Part shown: positions 8,873 through 18,800 of the stretch, piece by piece
How the letters are laid out: each line of letters opens with the position of its first letter
Numbering within the stretch: position 1 is the first letter of the stretch
Source of the DNA: an uncultured Caryophanales bacterium
GTDB taxonomy: Bacteria > Bacillota_I > Bacilli_A > RF39 > UBA660
Direction: 5' to 3'
DNA length: 64,000 nt
Assembly: GCA_905206805.1 (NCBI GenBank)
Contig: CAJLIR010000002.1
Location: 122,644-186,643 of the forward strand
Translations under genes and position numbers: made by a program
Notes under the pieces: model-generated
Databases searched by the model: none
The model's input: only the letters and a program-made list of their open reading frames with translations
What the model was told of the DNA's origin: nothing

Positions 8873-10048
8873 TTATTTTTTTATAACAACATTCATTATT
8901 TTACTATTACAATATCTGCAAGTATAATCTATATTAACTGCACCAATAATAGAGGCACCACAGTTAGGACATTTGTCCTTAACAATCTTTTTAGAAAGGG
9001 CAACAAGTAATTTATCGTTATGCATTTCTAAAGTACAATTTTTAAGGTAGTGTCTTTTGATTGCAAGATTAATTTTTTTTACGTAATTTTTATTATAATT
9101 GGGAATATCATTTATATTTATAAGTGGTGTCTTACTTTTTGCAAAATAATTAGAACAAAGTGTAGCAATATTAATATTTTTTATTTTAAGTAATCTAAAA
9201 ATAAAAAATGGTGTTAATATACTTGAAACTAAAGTGCTATATATAAAGGAATCAAGAATATCAGCCTTTATTAGTTTATAAGAATAAAGATGATTATCTG
9301 GCGATAAAAGAATTTTTGTTTGATATGACTTATCAAAATAATGTGCAAGATTACTGATTGAAAACATAAACAAAATTATAATAATGAATAAATTAATACT
9401 AAATAAAAATATAAAAATTCCTTTTTTTAAACTAATATTTTTGCAAGTATAATGATTAGAATTATTAATTCCATTTTTGAAATCATTTGAAATACTATAA
9501 AATCTATTACCTGATATTACTTTTGCATTTAAGTCAGAACTGTTACAATAAGGACAAATTCCTGTAAAATATTCTTTTGCCTCTATTTGTGCATCACAAC
9601 TTTTACAAATACACAAACATTTTTTGCTATTGAGTTCAATAACTGTCTTATTTTTAATTTTTGTTATTTTGAAATTACGCATTAACATTATTCTTAAAAT
9701 AGTTATTTGTCTTTTTATAGTTTTTAAATTTTTACCAGTAACTTTAGCTAAATCTTCAAAATTAATAATTCCATCTAAACTGTTTTCAAAATAGCTAGAA
9801 TAAAAATTAGCATAATAAATTCTATTTTTAATTTTATAAACAATAATTAGTAAAATAATACTTATTATTGTAAATTTAATACTGCTTGCCATACTTTTAG
9901 CTTGTAGGGCAGTATTAATGTCATCTTTATAATATACAAATTCTGAAACAATGTATGGAACACTAACAATTAAGTTGAACACTGAAAATATTATAAAAAT
10001 AATATTAACTGTAATTAAGAAATTCCTATATTTTTTATTAATATACAT
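8873..10048 (-). CDS. duplicated membrane / helix-turn-helix-like / zinc-ribbon protein
   Basis: A 391-residue protein with an internal duplication. Each half has a transmembrane part (about residues 10-70 and 208-290), a soluble segment with alternating helices (FENSLDGIINFEDLAKVTGK in the first half), and a zinc ribbon: CKSCDAQI...CPYCNSS and CPNCGASI...CRYCNSK. The four-Cys knuckles are intact in both. I cannot name the family; membrane proteins with paired C-terminal zinc ribbons and winged-helix-like segments are known in Firmicutes without assigned function. It is the only minus-strand gene in the first 50 kb and is transcribed away from the nucleoside-transferase-like pseudogene. Confidence 0.7.
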   Translation of the reverse strand: MYINKKYRNFLITVNIIFIIFSVFNLIVSVPYIVSEFVYYKDDINTALQAKSMASSIKFTIISIILLIIVYKIKNRIYYANFYSSYFENSLDGIINFEDLAKVTGKNLKTIKRQITILRIMLMRNFKITKIKNKTVIELNSKKCLCICKSCDAQIEAKEYFTGICPYCNSSDLNAKVISGNRFYSISNDFKNGINNSNHYTCKNISLKKGIFIFLFSINLFIIIILFMFSISNLAHYFDKSYQTKILLSPDNHLYSYKLIKADILDSFIYSTLVSSILTPFFIFRLLKIKNINIATLCSNYFAKSKTPLININDIPNYNKNYVKKINLAIKRHYLKNCTLEMHNDKLLVALSKKIVKDKCPNCGASIIGAVNIDYTCRYCNSKIMNVVIKK

Positions 10049-10204
10049 AAAAACACCACCAAAATATAATATAATCAGATTATTTCATATTAGCTTATGA
10101 AAGTCAATAATATGAGATTTATATTTATTTATAAAAAATAACTTTTTAATAATTTAATTATATGTTAGAATTATATTAGATATATTTAAATTTGGAGGTG
10201 TATA

Positions 10205-10498
10205 GTGAAAGTAATAACAATATGTGGTAGTTTAAGCTTTAAAGAAGAAATGATGATAATTGCAGAAAAACTAGCTTTAGAAGGTAACTGTATTCTTACA
10301 CCAGTTTATCCTGTTAAAAATTTTTCTAAAACAGATACTCAATTAAAAAAATAAAAAAAAGCACATTTTAAAAGAATAGAACTATCTGACGCAATATACG
10401 TAATAAATAAAAATAATTATATTGGTGATAGTACTAAAATAGAAATAGATTATGCTAAAAAATTAAAAAAAGAAATTATGTATTTAGAGAAAATCTGA
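10205..10498 (+). pseudogene. nucleoside deoxyribosyltransferase-like small protein, one nonsense codon
   Basis: GTG at 10205 with GGAGGTG upstream opens a frame running to TGA at 10498, interrupted by a single TAA at 10352. The reconstructed 97-residue protein begins KVITICGSLSF, a Rossmann-type start typical of nucleoside 2-deoxyribosyltransferase-like and DUF4406 proteins, and later has RIELSDAIYVIN and EIDYAKKLKKEIMYL as in those families. The stop lies in an A-rich run, in a Lys-rich segment before AHFKRIELSD. Probably inactive unless read through. Confidence 0.65.
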
Positions 10499-10570
10499 TT
10501 ATATAATTTCTGGTTTATATAAAGACAATTTTTTAATTTATTATATAATTGTAGTAAAGTGGGGTATTAT

Positions 10571-11734
10571 ATGAATTTTGATGAAGATATTAATAGATAT
10601 GGTTCAAATAGTTTAAAATACGATTTTATGAAAATTAAAAATAAGCCAGATGATGTATTACCTATGTGGGTTGCAGACATGGACTTTAAATGTTGTAATG
10701 AAATATTGAATGATTTACATAAAAAAGTAAATCATGGAATCTTTGGTTATTCAAAAAATGATGATGAATATTTTAACGCAATAAAAAAATGGTATTTAAA
10801 TAATTTTGGTATTGAATTAAAACAAGAGTGGTTGGTTATAACACCTGTAGTAGGCGTTGCTCTTGCTCAAGCAATTAAAGCTTTAACGAATGAAAATGAT
10901 TATGTATTAATAAATAACCCAGTATATTATACATTTTCAAAGATAGTTTTAGATAATAAAAGGCAAATTATTAGTAGTGACTTAGTGTTGAGGGATGGTC
11001 ATTATGAAATTGATTTTTCAGATTTTGAAAATAAAATTAAACAGTATAATGTGAAAATGTTTTTATTGTGTTCGCCTCATAATCCCATTGGTAGGGTTTG
11101 GACTAAAGATGAGTTGGATAAAATAGTAAAAATTTGTAGTAAATATAAGGTCTTTATTGTAAGTGATGAAATTCATTGTGATTTTGCTTGGAATAACAAT
11201 CATATTTGTTTATTAAAATATGAAAATTATAAGGATCATATAATTCTTTGCACATCCCCAACAAAGGCTTTTAATTTAGCTGGACTCCAAATTTCTAACA
11301 TATTTATTCCTGATATAGATGTGAGAAAAAAATTTCAAAGAGAATTATGGAATTCTGGTTATAGTTTGGTAAATATAATGGGGTTAGTTGCTGGTGAATC
11401 TGCATATAAAAATGGAGAAAATTGGTTAAATGAATTAAAAAAATATATAATTGAAAATATAAAATATACAGATGATTTTCTAAAGAAAAAAATACCAAAA
11501 ATAAAATTAATATATCCGGAAGGAACATATCTTTTGTGGCTTGATTTTAATGAGTTTAATTTATCCGATGATATGTTAGAAGATTTATTATTAAATAAAG
11601 CAAAGGTATGGTTGGATAGTGGAAAAAAATTTGGAAAAACCGGAAGTGGATTTCAAAGAATGAATGTTGCATTGCCTAGGGCAAAATTAAAATGTGCTTT
11701 AGAAAGTCTTGAAAAGACTTTTAAAGATTTATAG
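10571..11734 (+). CDS. PLP-dependent C-S lyase, MalY/PatB type
   Basis: A class I/II aminotransferase-fold enzyme; MalY/PatB proteins cleave cystathionine or cysteine conjugates to a thiol, pyruvate and ammonia. Seen are LPMWVADMDF at the start, the substrate loop GIFGYS, SPHNPIGRVW, VSDEIHCDF and the PLP Schiff-base Lys in SPTKAFNLAGLQ. The 387-residue length fits. I prefer ATG 10571 over the in-frame GTG at 10559 because GGGG at 10561-10564 is then correctly spaced. Whether it works in methionine synthesis or sulfur salvage cannot be told from the neighbours. Confidence 0.92.
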   Translation: MNFDEDINRYGSNSLKYDFMKIKNKPDDVLPMWVADMDFKCCNEILNDLHKKVNHGIFGYSKNDDEYFNAIKKWYLNNFGIELKQEWLVITPVVGVALAQAIKALTNENDYVLINNPVYYTFSKIVLDNKRQIISSDLVLRDGHYEIDFSDFENKIKQYNVKMFLLCSPHNPIGRVWTKDELDKIVKICSKYKVFIVSDEIHCDFAWNNNHICLLKYENYKDHIILCTSPTKAFNLAGLQISNIFIPDIDVRKKFQRELWNSGYSLVNIMGLVAGESAYKNGENWLNELKKYIIENIKYTDDFLKKKIPKIKLIYPEGTYLLWLDFNEFNLSDDMLEDLLLNKAKVWLDSGKKFGKTGSGFQRMNVALPRAKLKCALESLEKTFKDL

Positions 11735-11790
11735 ATAAATGTTTTTATGCATTAATGTTTAAAAGATAATTGATACGAGGAGTTGTTTTA

Positions 11791-12339
11791 ATGAAGAAAG
11801 TAGATAATGAATATATTGAAAAATACAATTTAGATAGTTATGTTTGGTATGCTTGCTATGGCTCTAATCTTAGTATGGATAGGTTAATGATTTATATAAA
11901 TGGTGATGAAAATGGTAAATTTGGTCATAAAGAAGGGTGTAGTGATAAAACTAAACCGCTAGATGCTAAACCATATATCTTTAACTGTCCTATATATTTT
12001 GCTAAACATAGTAAAAGATGGAATGGTGGAGTTGCATTTTTAGATTATGAACATACAGGAAAAAGTTATGGTAAGATATACAAATTAAAAATGAATCAAT
12101 TTAGGGATGTATTAAAGCAAGAACAAGGTGGTAAATCATATGATGCCATAATATATGTTGGAGAATATGATGGGTTACCAATCTTTACATTTACTGCATC
12201 GCATAAAAGAGATGATTTAGAATCTCCAAGTAAAGAATATCGTGATGTTATAAAAAAAGGTATATTGGAAACTTATGCAAATTTGACAGTAGATGATGTT
12301 GAAAGATATTTTTTAGATTGCGAAAATAATAATAAATAG
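11791..12339 (+). CDS. gamma-glutamylcyclotransferase-like protein
   Basis: The start WYACYGSNLSMDRL is the glycine-rich substrate loop of the GGCT/AIG2-like beta barrel, and YGKIYKL later in the domain fits. Family members act on gamma-glutamyl amines or gamma-glutamyl dipeptides, but many bacterial forms have unknown substrates. The start at 11791 follows GAGGAG; the TTG further upstream would place the site inside the gene. It ends 7 nt before the MFS gene, so the two are likely co-transcribed with the C-S lyase as a small operon. Confidence 0.8.
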   Translation: MKKVDNEYIEKYNLDSYVWYACYGSNLSMDRLMIYINGDENGKFGHKEGCSDKTKPLDAKPYIFNCPIYFAKHSKRWNGGVAFLDYEHTGKSYGKIYKLKMNQFRDVLKQEQGGKSYDAIIYVGEYDGLPIFTFTASHKRDDLESPSKEYRDVIKKGILETYANLTVDDVERYFLDCENNNK

Positions 12340-12346
12340 GCATAAA

Positions 12347-13555
12347 ATGAATGAAAATAAAAAATCAAAAAGAATATTAAAAATTTTACCATGGTATATG
12401 GGATTATCATATGGATTATTGTTTTATACACCAATAAGTACATTGTTTTTTACAATTGCTAAAAATTTAAGTCCATCACAAATAACGCTTTTAGGAACAA
12501 TATCTACCTTATTGTGTATATTACTTCAACCATTACTATTAAAAATTATAAAAAAAATAAACAATGTATTATCTGTAAGAATTGGTTCTATATTGTTATT
12601 ACTTTCTGTATTATTGATTACATTTGGCAATTTTTATATGATAATGATAGGTATTATATTAGAAACAATAGCATTTACTTTTAAAGATATGATAAATATT
12701 ATACTTAGAAATAATTTAATATTTGTTTCTAAGAATGATGAATATATAAAGTATAAAAATAAATCCTTTTTGATATATTCAATAGCAACCGCTATAATTG
12801 CCTTAGTAGTGGGATATTTATTTAATTTGAATTATTATATTCCAATGATTTGTTGTATGATTTGTTGCGCAATTGTTATTATTATGTCATTATTTATTGA
12901 TGATATAAAAACAGGAAATGTTGAAGAAAAAAGTAATAACAGTTATAGCAAAATAATAATAAAGAATAAGATGATTATTAATATAATTTTGTTTTTTGGA
13001 TTAATAAGAACTTGTATTGCGTTAGGATTTAATAATTCTGAATTATTTATTCAGCAAGAATTAAAATATTTTTTTAATATTGCTAAAACTACATATTATT
13101 TTAGTTTAATAGTATTTGTTTCTAGAATTGTTAGAATATTATCTAATTTATGTTTAAATAAAATTTACCTAAAACTTAGAGAAAAATTGTTAATTTTATT
13201 GCCAAGTTTATTGATGATTTCTTTTGGATTTCTTGTATTTAGTCATTATTTGATTGATAATTTATTGATTAAATTTTTAACTATGTGTTTGTCTTATTCA
13301 ATTATTGTGGCATTGATAGATTTCTTTACATCCGTTATTCAAGATACTGTTTTAGATAAAACATCAAATAATGAACAACAAGCAGCACTTACTTATTTAT
13401 CACTATCATATAAGGTATTTAAAGTGATATTTGGTTTCTTTGTATCATTAATATTATTAAGATATTCACTTGTTTATGTATTAATATTTTTGATAGTATT
13501 GATTTTAGTAGGTATGATATTTTTTAGCAAAACATATAAAAAGTTAATTAAATAG
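12347..13555 (+). CDS. MFS transporter
   Basis: A 402-residue very hydrophobic protein with about 12 predicted transmembrane helices in two halves separated by a charged central loop (about residues 185-205, KTGNVEEKSNNSYSK). A major facilitator is the best fit by size and topology. No substrate signature is recognisable. It directly follows the GGCT-like gene; an exporter for an amino-acid-derived compound would fit but is a guess. Confidence 0.75.
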   Translation: MNENKKSKRILKILPWYMGLSYGLLFYTPISTLFFTIAKNLSPSQITLLGTISTLLCILLQPLLLKIIKKINNVLSVRIGSILLLLSVLLITFGNFYMIMIGIILETIAFTFKDMINIILRNNLIFVSKNDEYIKYKNKSFLIYSIATAIIALVVGYLFNLNYYIPMICCMICCAIVIIMSLFIDDIKTGNVEEKSNNSYSKIIIKNKMIINIILFFGLIRTCIALGFNNSELFIQQELKYFFNIAKTTYYFSLIVFVSRIVRILSNLCLNKIYLKLREKLLILLPSLLMISFGFLVFSHYLIDNLLIKFLTMCLSYSIIVALIDFFTSVIQDTVLDKTSNNEQQAALTYLSLSYKVFKVIFGFFVSLILLRYSLVYVLIFLIVLILVGMIFFSKTYKKLIK

Positions 13556-13614
13556 TACATTAAAAAAATTATATATAGTATATAAAATATTTAAAAGAAA
13601 GGAAGATGATTAAT

Positions 13615-14298
13615 ATGAAAAAAGTAAGCGATATTATGTGGGGATTAATTTTAATTATAATCGGTGTAATATTAGGAGGAAATGCACTTGATATATTTAA
13701 TATAAATTTGTTTTTTGATGGTTGGTGGACATTGTTTATTATTGTACCAACATTTATTGGGTTAGTGACTGAAAGGGATAAAACAGGAAATATCATTGGT
13801 TTAATAATAGGATTGCTTTTATTACTTTCTTGTAGAGGATTATTTGACTTTAAATTAATATGGAAACTTATTTTCCCACTAATTTTTGTAATTATTGGAT
13901 TATCTCTTATTTTTAAAAATAACATTAATAAAGAAGTAAATGAGAAAATAAAAAAATTAAATGAAAATTTAAGTTCTAATGATGGTTATACTGCTACATT
14001 TTCCGGTCAAAATTTGAATTTTGATGGTGAAGAATTTAAAGGATCTAATTTGAATGCAATATTTGGTGGAATAAAATTAGATTTAAGAAAAGCCATTATA
14101 AATGAAGATATTGTTATAAATGCAAGTAGTATTTTTGGTGGAATAGATATTTATATTCCTGATAATTGTAAGGTAAAAATAAAGTCAAATTCAATATTTG
14201 GTGGCGTATCAAATAATAAAAAATGTAATGTAGATGATAATTCATATACTATTTATATTAATGCTTCTTGTATGTTTGGTGGTGTAGAAATAAAATGA
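13615..14298 (+). CDS. LiaF-like membrane protein (cell-wall stress response)
   Basis: Four short hydrophobic segments in the first 105 residues (the second and third around FDGWWTLFIIVPTFIGL and IIGLIIGLLLLLS) match the N-terminal domain of LiaF/DUF5668 proteins. The C-terminal part is a beta-helical repeat with FGGIKLDLRKA, FGGIDIYIPDNC, FGGVSNN and FGGVEIK, the hallmark of the LiaF C-terminal domain. LiaF controls a cell-envelope-stress two-component system, but no liaRS pair is adjacent. ATG 13615 is chosen because AAAGGAAG sits at a proper distance; the ATG at 13606 would overlap it. Confidence 0.82.
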   Translation: MKKVSDIMWGLILIIIGVILGGNALDIFNINLFFDGWWTLFIIVPTFIGLVTERDKTGNIIGLIIGLLLLLSCRGLFDFKLIWKLIFPLIFVIIGLSLIFKNNINKEVNEKIKKLNENLSSNDGYTATFSGQNLNFDGEEFKGSNLNAIFGGIKLDLRKAIINEDIVINASSIFGGIDIYIPDNCKVKIKSNSIFGGVSNNKKCNVDDNSYTIYINASCMFGGVEIK

Positions 14299-15125
14299 CA
14301 ACTGCTCAAAAAATAATAAAATATTGTGCTGTTGCATTTGCAATCTTTTTAATTATTACAATTATATCGATAGTTTTATCAGCAGGTTATAGATTGTTAA
14401 ATGCAATTGGAATTATTAATTTTAAAGAAAATTCATTATTAGAAAATATGGTTACTATATCGGATGATGCAGAAGAATTATTGTCATTAAATCTTGATAT
14501 AAAATCTTCAAATATACAGATTAAAACAGGTGATAAATTTGAAGTAAAAACAAATAATTCAAATATAAAATATTCAAATGAAAATGGGTCTATTAAAATA
14601 AAAGAAGATAAATTAACAAATTGGTTTTTTGGAAAAATAGATATTGGAGAACTTATTATATATATACCAGAAAATATGAAACAAATTGATGAAGTAAAAA
14701 TAAATATTGGTGCTGGAACAGTTTTTATTGAACAGTTAAATACCAAAAATCTATATTTAGATTTAGGTGCTGGGAATGTAGCAATAGATAAATTAACTGT
14801 ATCTGAAGAATCAAAAATAAATGGAGGAGCTGGAAATATAAATATAAATTCTGGTGAAATTGCAAATGTTGATTTAGATTTAGGTGTAGGAAATACTAAA
14901 ATTAAATCTGATATTACTGGAAATAGTAATATAAATACAGGTGTTGGAGAACTTAACTTATACTTAACTTTAGAATCTGATAATTATAAAATTAACGTTA
15001 ATAAAGGACTTGGTAAAATAACTTTTAATGATGATAAAATATTAGACGATACTATTATTGGAAATGGAGAAAATTATATTAAAATAAGTGGTGGTGTTGG
15101 AAATATAAATATTGAAACCAAATAA
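14295..15125 (+). CDS. membrane-anchored DUF4097-type beta-helix protein
   Basis: One N-terminal transmembrane helix (about residues 9-31) is followed by a repetitive beta-solenoid with Ile/Asn/Gly-rich rungs (IGAGTVFIEQL, LGAGNVAIDKL, GGAGNININSG, LGVGNTKIKSD), as in DUF4097/putative adhesin proteins. The ATG overlaps the stop of the LiaF-like gene (ATGA), a strong sign of a translationally coupled pair. Such proteins often sit beside LiaF or PspC-like proteins and probably sense or coat the envelope. Function beyond that is unknown. Confidence 0.75.
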   Translation: MTTAQKIIKYCAVAFAIFLIITIISIVLSAGYRLLNAIGIINFKENSLLENMVTISDDAEELLSLNLDIKSSNIQIKTGDKFEVKTNNSNIKYSNENGSIKIKEDKLTNWFFGKIDIGELIIYIPENMKQIDEVKINIGAGTVFIEQLNTKNLYLDLGAGNVAIDKLTVSEESKINGGAGNININSGEIANVDLDLGVGNTKIKSDITGNSNINTGVGELNLYLTLESDNYKINVNKGLGKITFNDDKILDDTIIGNGENYIKISGGVGNINIETK

Positions 15126-15293
15126 AAATGGTAAATAAATATATGTAGAAATGATGCATTAATATCATAATTACTAATTGATAGATGTTTTAGAATAAAA
15201 TGGTTATTTTCTAAAGTTGATATTGATAACGCAGTTAATAATTATAAAGATCTGCAGATTAATAAAAAACATATTTAAATTATAAAAAAATGC

Positions 15294-15322
15294 TTACATA
15301 AAAATTTTTTTTGTGCTACAAT
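15294..15322 (+). promoter_or_regulatory. promoter for the MATE fusion gene
   Basis: TTACAT and TACAAT with a 17-nt spacer, in a 274-bp gap that otherwise holds only AT-rich sequence and short decayed open pieces. Confidence 0.45.
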
Positions 15323-15399
15323 TAACAAGCAAAGAGAAAATAACGTATTTTCAAAATGAATTTATGTTGTTTTTTTTATCAGAAAGAGGGTAGTAAAAT

Positions 15400-17370
15400 A
15401 TGAAAGAATTAAATTTAGCTAAGGATAAAATTAATAAACTTATATTATCTTTTGCAATACCATGTGTTATTAGTATGTTAATAAATTCGGTTTATAATAT
15501 TGTAGATCAAATATTTATTGGTAAAGGAGTAGGTACACTTGGAAATGCTGCAACAAATGTAATATTCCCACTTGTAATAATTTTTAATGCATTAGCAGGA
15601 TTAGTTGGAAATGGTGCAGCAGCTAATTTATCACTAAAACTTGGAGAAAATAAAAAAGATGATGCTTCAAAAAGTATAGGACAAGCAGTAAGTCTAACTA
15701 TATTAATAGCAGTATTAGTTAGTGTAATAGCTTATATATTTTTACCACAATTAGTATATTTATTTGGTTGTACAGAAAGTGTATATGAATATGCTATTGA
15801 TTATGGAAGAATAATTGTTTTGGGTGCACCATTTATGTTAATTTATTCTTCACTTTCAAGTATTATTAGAGCCGATGGTTCACCAAAATATTCAATGGTG
15901 ATGCTAGTAATTGGTGCAGTTATAAATATTATATTGGATCCAATCTTTATTTTTTCATTAGGTATGGGTGTAAAGGGTGGTGCGCTTGCTACAGTAATAG
16001 GTCAAATAGTTTCATTTGTAATAGCAGTTTTATATTTAAGAAAAGTTAAATCAGTAAAACTTGAAAAGAAAGATTTCAAATTGGATAAAGATGTATTTAG
16101 AATATTATCTTTAGGTCTTTCTTCATTTATAACTCAGGCAACAATTCTTGTATTATTCATATTTATGAATAATATTATGACTAAACTTGGTGCAAAATCA
16201 AAATTTGGTTCAGATATACCATTGTCAGTTTATGGTGTTATTTCAAAAATAAATAGTTTATATATTTCAACAGTTCTTGGTATATCAATTGGTTCTCAAC
16301 CAATTATTGGATTTAATTATGGTGCTGGTAATGAATTAAGAGTAAAAGAAACAATTAAAAAAGTTTTAAAAATCAACTTTATTGTAGGTATATTTTTTAA
16401 TTTAATATTTTTATTATTTCCAAGACAAATAGCGGGAATATTTATATCCACAAGTGATCCATCATATAATTTATTTATGGAATTTGCAACCATTATGTGT
16501 CATAGTTTTTTATTAGTAATTGCTCTAAATGCTTTAGAAATGACAACAAGTATTGTAATACAATCACTAGGAAATGTTATAAAATCTACAGCAGTAACAT
16601 TTATAAGACAAATAATTTTATTAATCCCAATTTCACTTCTTTTAGCTTTTGTTTTTAATAAGGGAATATATGGCGTTTTATATGCAGGATGTATTGCAGA
16701 TATAATTTGTTTTATTATTACAATATTTATTTTGAAATCTGAATATAAAAAATTAGGTATAAAAGAAAAATATGATAATTATACTGAAATTCATGAAGGA
16801 AATTTAACATATAAAGGACATCATATTGTAATAACAATATCTCGTGAATATGGATCAGGTGGAAGATTTGTTGGAAAACTTGTTGCTGAAAAATTAGGAA
16901 TATCTTTTTATGATAAAGAATTAATTTCTCTATCTGCCAAAAAATCAGGTTTATCAGAAGAATACGTAGAATTAGTAGATGAAAAGAAAAAATCTGGAAA
17001 TTACGCAAATAATAATGATGATAGATTATTTATTGCAGAAACAAAAGTTATAGAACAACTTGTAAAAAAAGAATCATGTGTAATTGTAGGTAGATGTGCC
17101 GATTATATTTTGAAAGATAATAAAGATACGATTAAAGTTTATTTGTATAGTGATGATGAAAATAAAGTTAAAAGAGCTGTTAAATATTATGGTTTAGATA
17201 AAATAGATGCTTTAAAACAAATTAATAAAATAAATAAGGAACGACAAAAACATTATAAATTTTATACAAATAGAGAATGGAAAAATCAAAATAATTATGA
17301 TTTACTCATAAATGTTGATAAATACGGAGTAGAAAAAACAGCAGATATTATATGTAATTTTGTTAAATGA
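15400..17370 (+). CDS. MATE efflux protein fused to a cytidylate-kinase-like domain
   Basis: Residues 1-450 form a MATE-family antiporter with 12 membrane helices (NIVDQIFIGKGVG and IRADGSPKYSMVMLVIG are typical). After a short charged linker, residues about 474-656 form a cytidylate-kinase-like P-loop domain starting ITISREYGSGGRFVG with FYDKELI, VIVGRCADYIL and an Arg-rich lid. Stand-alone proteins of the second kind are common in Firmicutes, and the two parts are joined in one uninterrupted frame here. The kinase half may regulate transport or act independently; the substrate of neither part is known. Followed by a strong terminator. Confidence 0.9.
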   Translation: MKELNLAKDKINKLILSFAIPCVISMLINSVYNIVDQIFIGKGVGTLGNAATNVIFPLVIIFNALAGLVGNGAAANLSLKLGENKKDDASKSIGQAVSLTILIAVLVSVIAYIFLPQLVYLFGCTESVYEYAIDYGRIIVLGAPFMLIYSSLSSIIRADGSPKYSMVMLVIGAVINIILDPIFIFSLGMGVKGGALATVIGQIVSFVIAVLYLRKVKSVKLEKKDFKLDKDVFRILSLGLSSFITQATILVLFIFMNNIMTKLGAKSKFGSDIPLSVYGVISKINSLYISTVLGISIGSQPIIGFNYGAGNELRVKETIKKVLKINFIVGIFFNLIFLLFPRQIAGIFISTSDPSYNLFMEFATIMCHSFLLVIALNALEMTTSIVIQSLGNVIKSTAVTFIRQIILLIPISLLLAFVFNKGIYGVLYAGCIADIICFIITIFILKSEYKKLGIKEKYDNYTEIHEGNLTYKGHHIVITISREYGSGGRFVGKLVAEKLGISFYDKELISLSAKKSGLSEEYVELVDEKKKSGNYANNNDDRLFIAETKVIEQLVKKESCVIVGRCADYILKDNKDTIKVYLYSDDENKVKRAVKYYGLDKIDALKQINKINKERQKHYKFYTNREWKNQNNYDLLINVDKYGVEKTADIICNFVK

Positions 17371-17391
17371 GAAGAGTAATCTTCTCTTTTT
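17369..17391 (+). terminator. intrinsic terminator
   Basis: GAGAAGA / TCTTCTC stem with a 4-nt loop and T5, beginning in the stop codon of the MATE fusion gene. The next 187 bases are AT-rich without a recognisable gene. Confidence 0.8.
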
Positions 17392-17578
17392 ATTAAACTA
17401 TTTAAAACTATTACTAATTTTTAATTATTTACGTATTAAAACATAAATGATATAATCATAGTTGAATTAGGAAAACTTTTATAAAGTTAGTATTAAGCGA
17501 TATGAATGTGTAACTAAAAATATTTATTTAGTAGCAAACAATATAGAATATTATTTAATTAATATAGAGAGTGGTAAT

Positions 17579-18508
17579 ATGTTAGAAAAAATAAAAGAAT
17601 CATGTAATTATGTTGCAAAAAACAGTAAATATGTATCAATCAATTATGATGTATTAGACGAATATATAAAACATATTGATTTAAGAAATTTAAAATTTTG
17701 GCTTAGTAGTAACCCATATAATTTATTTGATATGGATATTGATAAAATAATCAATTTTATGTTGATATTTGATTCAATTGATTATTGCTTTTGGGGACAA
17801 CCTAAATGGACAATAGAGACATTAGAGGGAAAAAAGGATGGTTGTGATGCTTTATTATATGCTTTATTAAATTATGTAAAGAAAATTGATAAAGTTGATT
17901 TTTCAAATGTTTCATTTAAAGAATTTTCTGATATATTAAAAGGTAATGTTGATATTCCATTTTTAAAGGAAAGATACGATACTGTTGTTTCAATATGTGA
18001 TATAGTTAATAAAAAAATGAATGGTAATTTTTATAATTATATTAAGAATATTAATAATGACGATGACTTGTTTGATATTGTTATTAATAATTTTAATGCC
18101 TTTTATGATGTAAGAGAATACAATAATCAAAAAATATATTTTTATAAATTAGCTCAATTATTAACTTCTGATATTTTACATATAAAAGAACTTATTAATG
18201 GTACGAAAGTTGATTATAGTCATTTGGTAGGATGTGCAGATTATAAAATACCACAAACTTTAAGGGCACTTGGGATAATAGAATTTAATTCTGATTTATC
18301 TAAAATAGTAGATAATAAGCAATTAATAGATGAAAATTCAATGTATGAAGTAGAAATAAGGGCAAATATGATTGAAGTTATTAGTTATGTTAACTCAAAA
18401 TTAAAAAACACTTGTTCTATTGATATAAATGATTATTTATTCTTAGCTTCTAAGGGTGTTAAAGATATAGTAAAACCATATCATTTGTGTAAAAATAAAA
18501 ATTATTAA
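17579..18508 (+). CDS. queuosine salvage glycosidase, Qng1/DUF2419 family
   Basis: DUF2419 (Qng1) proteins hydrolyse queuosine 5'-phosphate to free queuine so it can be reused for tRNA wobble modification. The 309-residue protein shows the family's path: FWGQPKWTIE in the N-terminal third, then GCADYKIPQTLRALG, YEVEIRANMIEVI and a C-terminal KPYHLCKNKNY. The family length (about 300-330) fits. It is bracketed by accessory genes and has its own ribosome site GAGAGTGG. Presence suggests the organism scavenges queuine or queuosine from its host or neighbours; no queuosine synthesis genes are in the window. Confidence 0.82.
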   Translation: MLEKIKESCNYVAKNSKYVSINYDVLDEYIKHIDLRNLKFWLSSNPYNLFDMDIDKIINFMLIFDSIDYCFWGQPKWTIETLEGKKDGCDALLYALLNYVKKIDKVDFSNVSFKEFSDILKGNVDIPFLKERYDTVVSICDIVNKKMNGNFYNYIKNINNDDDLFDIVINNFNAFYDVREYNNQKIYFYKLAQLLTSDILHIKELINGTKVDYSHLVGCADYKIPQTLRALGIIEFNSDLSKIVDNKQLIDENSMYEVEIRANMIEVISYVNSKLKNTCSIDINDYLFLASKGVKDIVKPYHLCKNKNY

Positions 18509-18800
18509 AAATTATTTTTGAAAATAAAAGATTAATAGTAATTCATATATACAGTGTATTATCCAGTTGGTAATGGTATATTTAATATTGATAAATCAAT
18601 AGGAAATATAAAATGGATAATATATATGGAATTAAAAGATAAAATAAAAGATGAAAAAGATATTATTTGCAACAGAAAATGAAAGTAATGTTATAGGGGT
18701 TCTTTGTAAATATTTATAATTAGTTTAACTATATATTTAAATACATTTAAATACATTTTAATGTCTAACATTATAATAAATAAATTAAAGGAGATTTTGT

